From: an uncultured Clostridia bacterium
GTDB lineage: Bacteria; Bacillota; Clostridia; Christensenellales; CAG-314
NCBI GenBank assembly: GCA_937915515.1
Contig: CALGIK010000158.1
Coordinates: forward strand, 1-5,073
Length of the DNA stretch: 5,073 nucleotides
Direction: 5' to 3'
Shown: piece by piece, positions 1-5,073 of the stretch
Numbering within the stretch: the first letter of the stretch is position 1
Layout of the letters: every line of letters starts with the position of its first letter
Notes under the pieces: generated by a model
The model's input: only the letters and a program-made list of their open reading frames with translations
Databases searched by the model: none
Told to the model about the DNA's origin: nothing
Translations under genes and position numbers: made by a program

Positions 1-866
1 TTTTGAGTATCATCTGCCAATATAAGTTTTTGCGTACCGCTTATTTTTGCAGAAACATAAGTGACATCCGGCGCTGTCGGCGTAGCGGGTTTATAGTTCC
101 ATTTTGCATAAACGGTAATGTTGCCTGTCTCATCAACATCGTTTTCGTCAAAAGTTTCTGTGCAAGCCTGATCTACAAACCAGCCGGCAAATACTTTGTC
201 GCCTTTTGGATCAATAGGCGTTTGGGGCAAAGCAACTTTGCCGTCAATAATTTTTACGCTGGTAATTGTATAAATACCGTCTTTAAATGCAACAAAATAT
301 TCGGGCGCGGCAATTGTAAAGTTAAAAAGCTCGCTCCAACCCGACTTGTCCACTGTTTCGTTTGCCGTTTTTACTGATTGTATGTAAATTTTATATACTC
401 CCGGCTCGTCAACATCATATGCGGTTACTCCGCTTGCCAAGGAAACAATGTTTTCCGTTCCGTTTCTGATTATCTTTAACTCGTAACCGGTTGCACCTAT
501 TACTGCTTCCCACGTTATTTGTTTTGATATCTCGTTGTAAGTCAACGCTGTGGGCTTGTCCGGCAGCTTGCTCCAACTTGCATAAAGGTCGATATTGTTT
601 TTGATTAAGATGTCAGTCTCAAAAGGCTGAGTCAAAGCTTTATCTTTATACCAACCGTTAAATTTATAACCTTCTCTATTCGGTTCACTCGGCAAGGTCA
701 CCTTTCCGTCTTCGCCAACCAATAAAGTGTTGTACACCGTTGTACTCTCGGTTGTCAAATACAGACGCACTTTAAGTTCTACCCCTCCGCATGCGGAAAA
801 GGCAAGCGCTATACATAGTAAAACTACGAGCAGTACAGCGATAAAAAACTTATTATTACTTCTCAC
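1..866 (-). CDS. Surface lipoprotein with InlB-type repeats and a fibronectin III-like domain (C-terminus off the window)
   Basis: The frame is open from a GTG at 866-864 to the left edge, giving 288 codons and no stop, so the C-terminus is missing. The GTG is chosen because AGGAG lies 6 nt upstream. Residues 1-25 form a lipoprotein signal: basic start, hydrophobic core, then F-S-A-C with Cys26 as the likely lipidated residue, followed by Gly-Gly. Residues about 33-98 form an InlB/Listeria-Bacteroides repeat (KVTLP at 55-59, GW at 71-72, LYASW at 94-98). Residues about 102-185 look like a fibronectin III domain (ITWEAV at 117-122, GATGYELKI at 124-132). A second InlB-type repeat spans about 190-256 (KVALP at 210-214, GW at 228-229, VYAKW at 252-256). 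A third domain appears to begin near 266. Known members of these families are cell-surface adhesive or scaffold modules; the ligand here is unknown. Presumably it is anchored on the outer face of the membrane. Confidence 0.85.
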   Translation of the reverse strand, partial: MRSNNKFFIAVLLVVLLCIALAFSACGGVELKVRLYLTTESTTVYNTLLVGEDGKVTLPSEPNREGYKFNGWYKDKALTQPFETDILIKNNIDLYASWSKLPDKPTALTYNEISKQITWEAVIGATGYELKIIRNGTENIVSLASGVTAYDVDEPGVYKIYIQSVKTANETVDKSGWSELFNFTIAAPEYFVAFKDGIYTITSVKIIDGKVALPQTPIDPKGDKVFAGWFVDQACTETFDENDVDETGNITVYAKWNYKPATPTAPDVTYVSAKISGTQKLILADDTQ

Positions 867-1005
867 ACTTAACTCCTTTTTAACTATAAAAAGTTAACAA
901 CTTTTATTTTTTTATCTATGTAATCCGAATATTTCGGTAATTTTTTCTTCTTTTTAAGGCATTTAAACAGCTAACATCATTTTTTTAAAAACCCAAGCAA
1001 AAATA
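867..1005. other. 139-nt AT-rich intergenic gap
   Basis: This is the only sizeable non-coding gap. It holds the SD of the lipoprotein gene and two small inverted repeats. One, at 889-905, has 7-bp AT-rich arms (AAAAGTT/AACTTTT) and a 3-nt loop. The other, at 925-937, has 5-bp arms (CCGAA/TTCGG) and a 3-nt loop. Neither is followed by a convincing U-run in the direction of transcription (minus strand), so no terminator is called. No clear -35/-10 pair was found. The gap is long enough for a promoter, so the lipoprotein gene may be transcribed on its own or by read-through from the exporter genes. Confidence 0.6.
873..877 (-). promoter_or_regulatory. Ribosome binding site for the lipoprotein gene
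   Basis: On the minus strand AGGAG is followed by TTAAGT and then GTG. The 6-nt spacing fits a normal Shine-Dalgarno site and decides in favour of the GTG at 866. No ATG near the start in this frame would keep the lipoprotein signal intact. Confidence 0.75.
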
Positions 1006-1485
1006 TTATAAATCGGGAACTATTATAGGTTCCTCACCTAAAGGGTCGTTACGGACATACAAAATAGCCGTTTTATTGCTCCCGTCACTTGTTTTAATGA
1101 CAACCTTGACATTTACCTTAGCAGTAAATACTAAGTTGAAATTTATCAAAGACACTTTATCCTTATCCGCAGACGAAACTACAATGCTTTTGCTTAAAGT
1201 ATCAATACCCTTAGTAGGCTGAATATTGTTTTGGGCATCGCCTACCAACACAATATACTTAAGCAAATTAATAACGGCTTCGGCATTATTGTCAAAATTA
1301 GGAATTTCCATTTTTTTGAAGGTGCCGTTTGACGTAGTAAAGTCTACCAGTCCTTCGCCCTCAAAATATAGGTCGCTTGCCAAAACGTCGCCGTCCGTAA
1401 CGGCGTTTGCGCCTAAAATTCCGACTGATAATATACCGACAACGGCAATTACCAAAACCAATACGGCAATTACTTTTTTGCTCAT
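1006..1485 (-). CDS. Small exported or membrane-anchored protein of unknown function
   Basis: This 159-residue protein is not recognised as a member of any named family. It starts MSKK, then has one hydrophobic segment (about 5-25) ending in A26-N27-A28. That fits either a Sec signal peptide cut after Ala28 or an uncut N-terminal anchor. No lipobox Cys is present. The remaining 131 residues are polar with alternating hydrophobic stretches, especially about 105-150 (VSLINFNLVF, VKVVIKTSD, AILYVRN), suggesting a compact beta-rich extracytoplasmic domain. It ends in an acidic, proline-containing tail (PLGEEPIIVPDL). The ATG at 1485 is preferred over an in-frame ATG at 1506 because GGAG lies 7 nt upstream and because the earlier start would overlap the permease and put extra residues before the signal. 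The start lies one base after the permease stop, so translation is probably coupled and the protein probably works with the exporter, as accessory subunit or cargo. That role is inference. Confidence 0.8.
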   Translation of the reverse strand: MSKKVIAVLVLVIAVVGILSVGILGANAVTDGDVLASDLYFEGEGLVDFTTSNGTFKKMEIPNFDNNAEAVINLLKYIVLVGDAQNNIQPTKGIDTLSKSIVVSSADKDKVSLINFNLVFTAKVNVKVVIKTSDGSNKTAILYVRNDPLGEEPIIVPDL

Positions 1486-1486
1486 A

Positions 1487-3100
1487 TCAATACTCCATAT
1501 CCTCAAAATAACATTTGAGATTTAAATCAAAGAGATAGGCTCTAACAAATGCAAAAACAAGAGAGATAGCTATCAAAACGATATATGCAATTACTTTGCC
1601 TCTAAAAAAGCTATACCCAAATACCAGCACGCCCGAGAGCAAAGCTATAACAAATCCGTAAGTTACGGCGTTGTTTGCATTTTTGTTGTTATTAACATTA
1701 TGACCCATAGCAGCGTATTCGCGCATGGAAGGGTTTCGAATGTCCAATTGAAAAGACCAAAAAATGTGTCCTATATCGATAAGCACAAAAGCTATAAAGC
1801 AAAAGATAATACTATCCCAGCCAATAACACCCGTAAAGCCGATGATTATCAAGCTTATTATTATCAAAATTATCGATACGGCAATGTTGATAGTAATTTT
1901 TGCCCAAGTCACCAAATAAGTTTTTGCAGGCGCGGTTTTGAGCAATACAAACTCGCTCCCCTCTCTCGAAAGCGCCGTAGCCGAACCGGTATTGCTTGAC
2001 GTTATCATAGTGAGCGAAATCATTATGTTTATAGCAAGAGCAATTGATTCGCCCCTTGGCGACAAATCAATAGCTCTAAAAAAGCCGTTTACAAAATATA
2101 GGACAAAAGGCATACAGAAAATCAAGAGATAGTCCTGCAAAAATGTTTCTGCTGTGCGTACTGCTAAAATTGCTTCCTTTTTTAAAAATGCAAAATAAGT
2201 GCTTTCCTTACCGCTTTTTTTGTGTTTATGTACTTTTTGCACGCTGTGCTCAGCTGTCTTAGATGCCATTTTAAAAAACAGCGGACGTGACAAAAGGTAA
2301 TTGAGTGCCATTAATCCGACAATAAGCAACAACACCAAGCCGAGGTTTAACCATAAGTTGTTAGAAAAAAGTATATCACTTATCCATTGGTAAAATAATG
2401 CGTAATTTGACACTTTTGACAGAAAAACGCCGATATTCCCAATAACTGTAAAATACAGCGCTAAAATTCTCAACGGGTCGGGCAAGTTTTTTAATACGGC
2501 ATTTATGCCGAATAAAAGCAGGACAGCAATAGCCGCCGTAATTAAAACATAAATAAATCTCGCTTTCTTTAAAAATGCCGCAATAAATTTGACAGGTATA
2601 CTAATCAGTGCGCCTAACAAAACAGCCAAAAGCGGCAAAACGAAGGTAATTATTAACACAGCGGCAAAATACCATAGACTTTGTGCCGTTATAAAGCCAA
2701 AAGCCAAAGTAACAGGCACTATAAAATAAAGGTTTCTGCCAAATTCGTTTAGATAAGCCACAACCAGCTTGCTTAAATATACCTCTTCGTACTCTACAGG
2801 AAAAGACAGCAATATAGCATTATCCTTACTGCCGTACATACTTCCGTTAAGCGAAAGCGTACAAGAAACAATGCTTAAAATTTGTGTAAACAGCAGCAAA
2901 AAGGTAAGCATAAAACGAGTCAAAGGTATGGCAAAGAAGGATTTAAAAATAATGAATACACCAAAAAACCCTGCAGTAATAGCACATAATATGCCAAACC
3001 TTATGGCTAAAAACGACAAAATTTTGTTTATACTTTGTCTATAATTAAGTTTTCGTCCCCTTTGCAAAGCAACAAGGGTAAATATCCTAAACAGCGTCAT
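1487..3100 (-). CDS. ABC exporter permease, ABC-2-like superfamily
   Basis: This 537-residue polytopic membrane protein has about 12-13 hydrophobic segments, roughly at 33-53, 58-82, 117-138, 141-168, 181-201, 209-229, 250-270, 323-341, 352-372, 396-421, 428-449, 479-498 and 502-523. A charged cytosolic loop lies at about 278-310 (KVHKHKKSGKES). Size and layout fit the 'putative ABC exporter' permeases (the PF16949-like group). The segment SREGSEFVLLKTAP (378-391) followed by a Lys-containing helix is typical of them as I recall it. A similar pattern in the first half (KDNAILLSFPVEY at 92-104, then SKLVVAYL) suggests two related halves. The ATG at 3100 has AAGG 7 nt upstream, and the gap to the preceding ATPase gene is 14 nt. 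The protein should form the membrane channel driven by that ATPase; the substrate is unknown. No truncation or frameshift is visible. Confidence 0.85.
   Translation of the reverse strand: MTLFRIFTLVALQRGRKLNYRQSINKILSFLAIRFGILCAITAGFFGVFIIFKSFFAIPLTRFMLTFLLLFTQILSIVSCTLSLNGSMYGSKDNAILLSFPVEYEEVYLSKLVVAYLNEFGRNLYFIVPVTLAFGFITAQSLWYFAAVLIITFVLPLLAVLLGALISIPVKFIAAFLKKARFIYVLITAAIAVLLLFGINAVLKNLPDPLRILALYFTVIGNIGVFLSKVSNYALFYQWISDILFSNNLWLNLGLVLLLIVGLMALNYLLSRPLFFKMASKTAEHSVQKVHKHKKSGKESTYFAFLKKEAILAVRTAETFLQDYLLIFCMPFVLYFVNGFFRAIDLSPRGESIALAINIMISLTMITSSNTGSATALSREGSEFVLLKTAPAKTYLVTWAKITINIAVSIILIIISLIIIGFTGVIGWDSIIFCFIAFVLIDIGHIFWSFQLDIRNPSMREYAAMGHNVNNNKNANNAVTYGFVIALLSGVLVFGYSFFRGKVIAYIVLIAISLVFAFVRAYLFDLNLKCYFEDMEY
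1493..1496 (-). promoter_or_regulatory. Ribosome binding site inside the permease end, for the small exported protein
   Basis: GGAG is followed by TATTGAT and then ATG (1485). The site lies within the last codons of the permease, and the permease TGA (1489-1487) sits between the SD and the ATG. This decides the start of the small gene and implies coupled re-initiation by ribosomes finishing the permease. Confidence 0.7.
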
Positions 3101-3114
3101 ATCTTTACCTTATT

Positions 3115-5073
3115 TTACGTTAAAGTATCGGTTGCCGTCACTAAATTTTGAGTGGAAACGTATTTCATATACAATTCCTCAAGCGTGATACCTTCCTCGT
3201 TAAGTTGTTTTATATTCCATTCGCCGATAAGCTTGCCGTGACCTATTATACAGATTTTGTCGCAAATTTTTTCGACTACTTCGATAACGTGAGAGGAGAA
3301 AAATACAATATTGCCGCGGTTAGCATGCTCGCGCATACACTCCTTTATCTGAAACGAACTGGTGGGGTCAAGTCCCGTAAGCGGCTCGTCCAACACCCAA
3401 ATTTTGGGATCGTGCATAAGCGAAGCAATTACTACAATCTTTTGCTTCATACCGTGCGAATATCCTTTAATCTCCTTATCTATAGCGTCCGTTAAGTTAA
3501 ACATTGTTACATATCTGTTAAAACGTTCATTTCGCTCTTTTTCGGGTACTAAATACAAATCGGCAACATAATTTATGTATTCCCTTCCCGTCAATTTTTC
3601 GTAAACGGCGTGATTATCGGATACATAGCCGATGTTTCGTTTTGCTTCAACCGGCTGTTTAGCCACGTCAAAACCGCAAACCGACATAACGCCGTCTGTG
3701 ATAGTTTGTATACCCACCAACGATTTTATTGTCGTGCTTTTGCCTGCACCGTTGTGACCCAAAAAGCCGTATACTTCGCCGCCCTTAACGGTAAGCGAAA
3801 AATCGTCAACGGCTTTAACGCTGCTGCCTTCGTAAATTTTTGTAAAATGTGATATTCTTATCAATCCGTTGTCCGATGGGTACATCGGCTTGACGTTTTT
3901 TTGTTTTTCCGTCAGTTTTTTAATATTAAACATTTTAAACCCCTTCATTTTTTTAATCAAGAGCAATTTGTGATAATCATCAGCAATCCTGTAAGAAGCA
4001 AAATATACCGCCCACTGCGCTAAAACAAGGATAATAAACCCCCCGTACATAAGCGCCCAAAAAAGCGGATAAAGCGTGAATTTTAAATCCCCCTTAGTAA
4101 GCACTAAAATATTATCGTATTTTATTTTGTATGTCCAGGTAAACATATTGACCAGCTTGTCGCTGTTCATAAAAAAGTAATTTACATTGGCGTCATAATT
4201 AACTAACCATGAATTTAAAAAAGCAACTACCAAAAAGTATCCGGTGAATACAAGCAGGCAACTGACAATAGACTTCATATTGGGACGGGGAAAAACCCCT
4301 AAAGCCACCGCCAAAATAGGTATTACTACCAAAGCAATATGCTCAAACCAAAAATGGAAAGTCATTTCCATTGTAAAAGCCGCTGAGTTATCAGGCAGGA
4401 GCAAAGCTACAATTGCACCTAAAACATTGACAAAATAGTTAAAATAAAAAACACTTTTTATTTTAAAAATAAAACTGAAGAGCATTAAAATAACGGCGGT
4501 ATGGCACAAGTGCAGCGGTAAATCTCCTACGCCGAAAGGTACCGCATAATACGAGAAAAATTGAATAAAAGTAATAATGGCTCCGATAGTCAATAAAGAG
4601 TATTTATCCTTATAACTTTTTTTGCGGTACAAGAAATAAATACCCACTATGAGCACTACCACCCATATAAGCAGTATTTTATGAGTATAGACAAAATCTT
4701 TAGGACAAGGGAGTTTTCCGCCAAATAAATTGTATAAAGTCGAACAAGGCATGGTCAAAAAGACCAACACAAGCGCAGTTAACGCTGTTTGCCAAACTTG
4801 TCTCATTCCGTATGTAAAATCTTTTGTTATTATTTTTCGCGCCAAGTAGTTTAAGCCTATTGAAATTGCCAATATACATTCGATTCCAAACTCAATTTCG
4901 CGTACATTTAACCCTGTATCTTCCGTTAATCCTATAAATGCTAATACGTTTGTTTTAAAATAAATCAAATTTATTGCATAAACAATCGGTACAATAAAAG
5001 CAATTATATTAAAAAAAGTTTTTTTATTAAACCAGGGCTCCACAATCAGCGTTACTACGCACATCATTGTCAG
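3115..5073 (-). CDS. YwaF/TP0381-like membrane domain fused to an ABC transporter ATPase domain (5' end may be outside the window)
   Basis: From the ATG at 5067 the frame encodes 650 residues. It stays open to the right edge (CTG ACA before ATG ATG) with no SD visible, so the true start may lie upstream. Residues 1-125 contain about three membrane segments of no clear family. Residues about 130-345 resemble the YwaF/TP0381 (TMEM164-like) family: DLPLHLC at 182-188, a following pair of helices, HFWFEH at 238-243 and VNYFFM at 295-300. A last helix (about 335-356) leads to a basic cytosolic linker. Residues about 401-625 form a full ABC ATPase: Walker A GHNGAGKST (437-445), signature YSHGMKQ (536-542), Walker B IWVLDE (556-561), D-loop GLD (565-567) and switch His593. 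The Q-loop position carries Asp484 (YVSDN). The ATPase should energise the permease encoded 14 nt downstream. The ATPase call is firm and the YwaF-like call moderate. The join contains a strong internal start, so two proteins are possible. Confidence 0.85.
   Translation of the reverse strand: MTMMCVVTLIVEPWFNKKTFFNIIAFIVPIVYAINLIYFKTNVLAFIGLTEDTGLNVREIEFGIECILAISIGLNYLARKIITKDFTYGMRQVWQTALTALVLVFLTMPCSTLYNLFGGKLPCPKDFVYTHKILLIWVVVLIVGIYFLYRKKSYKDKYSLLTIGAIITFIQFFSYYAVPFGVGDLPLHLCHTAVILMLFSFIFKIKSVFYFNYFVNVLGAIVALLLPDNSAAFTMEMTFHFWFEHIALVVIPILAVALGVFPRPNMKSIVSCLLVFTGYFLVVAFLNSWLVNYDANVNYFFMNSDKLVNMFTWTYKIKYDNILVLTKGDLKFTLYPLFWALMYGGFIILVLAQWAVYFASYRIADDYHKLLLIKKMKGFKMFNIKKLTEKQKNVKPMYPSDNGLIRISHFTKIYEGSSVKAVDDFSLTVKGGEVYGFLGHNGAGKSTTIKSLVGIQTITDGVMSVCGFDVAKQPVEAKRNIGYVSDNHAVYEKLTGREYINYVADLYLVPEKERNERFNRYVTMFNLTDAIDKEIKGYSHGMKQKIVVIASLMHDPKIWVLDEPLTGLDPTSSFQIKECMREHANRGNIVFFSSHVIEVVEKICDKICIIGHGKLIGEWNIKQLNEEGITLEELYMKYVSTQNLVTATDTLT
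3931..3946 (-). promoter_or_regulatory. Internal ribosome binding site and ATG for a stand-alone ABC ATPase
   Basis: Within the long frame, GAAGGGG (3946-3940) is followed by TTTAAA and an in-frame ATG (3933-3931, residue 379). Spacing is 6 nt and the SD match is at least as good as those of the other genes here. Starting at this ATG would yield a 272-residue protein with the whole nucleotide-binding domain and about 22 residues before its first beta strand, a normal length for an ABC-2 type ATPase. This may let the cell make free ATPase subunits besides the fused form, or it may be the original start of a separate gene. That use is inference; the site itself is seen. Confidence 0.6.

Noticed and set aside
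3..377. Plus-strand open frame of about 120 codons
   Set aside because: It lies entirely opposite the lipoprotein gene, whose minus-strand reading gives a clear signal peptide and repeat domains. The plus-strand product has no recognisable domain.
883..888. TATAGT as a -10 promoter element for the lipoprotein gene
   Set aside because: Transcription would start within or after the SD at 877-873, and no matching -35 box stands out upstream.
889..905. AT-rich inverted repeat as a rho-independent terminator
   Set aside because: Arms are almost all A/T, and in the minus direction the hairpin is followed by TTATAG rather than a U-run. It also sits immediately before the lipoprotein SD.
925..937. 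CCGAA/TTCGG hairpin as a terminator
   Set aside because: The stem is only 5 bp. The T-rich tail is on the plus-strand side, where no gene is transcribed; the minus-strand side lacks a U-run.
1487..1489. TGA read as tryptophan (Mollicutes-type code)
   Set aside because: TGG codons encode the conserved tryptophans, and reading through this TGA gives no sensible protein, while a new gene with its own SD starts at once.
1486..1506. Earlier in-frame ATG (1506) for the small exported protein
   Set aside because: It would overlap the permease by 20 nt and add MRIWSID before the signal. The ATG at 1485 has a better-placed GGAG and gives a standard signal peptide start.
1226..3852. Several plus-strand open frames of 60-115 codons opposite the small protein, permease and ATPase genes
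   Set aside because: They are the antisense of well-supported minus-strand genes, show no domain or consistent SD, and several overlap one another.

Overview
All supportable genes lie on the minus strand, so the window reads from its right end to its left. It is AT-rich, with good Shine-Dalgarno (SD) sites (AGGAG, GGAG, AAGG) and tight gene spacing. TGA works as a stop and tryptophan is encoded by TGG. A lipoprotein built from InlB-type (Listeria-Bacteroides) repeats and a fibronectin III-like domain, next to an ABC-2 type exporter with a YwaF/TP0381-like membrane domain, suggests a low-GC Gram-positive (Bacillota) genome, perhaps a gut Clostridia lineage. The phylum guess is moderate and anything finer is speculation. 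No rRNA, tRNA, CRISPR array, IS element or transposase was seen.

In transcription order: (1) 5073-3115, a long reading frame joining a polytopic membrane region that resembles the YwaF/TP0381 (TMEM164-like) family to a complete ABC ATPase domain; its 5' end may lie outside the window. (2) 3100-1487, a 537-residue ABC exporter permease with about 12-13 membrane segments, 14 nt after gene 1. (3) 1485-1006, a 159-residue secreted or membrane-anchored protein of unknown function, whose ATG follows the permease stop by one base. (4) After a 139-nt AT-rich gap, 866 to the left edge, a GTG-started lipoprotein that runs off the window.

Genes 1-3 look like one translationally linked operon for an exporter: the ATPase domain powers the permease, and the YwaF-like membrane region and the small exported protein are candidate accessory parts or cargo. 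The substrate cannot be read from the sequence. Gene 4 may be the operon's last gene or a separate unit.

The most interesting spot is the join inside gene 1 (about 3931-3960). A run of seven A's, a strong internal SD and an ATG sit exactly where the ATPase polypeptide would be expected to start. A one-base change in the A-run, in either direction, would stop the membrane gene just before that ATG. The 'fusion' is therefore either a real recent gene fusion with an internal start, a slippage-controlled pair, or one homopolymer indel away from two ordinary genes.
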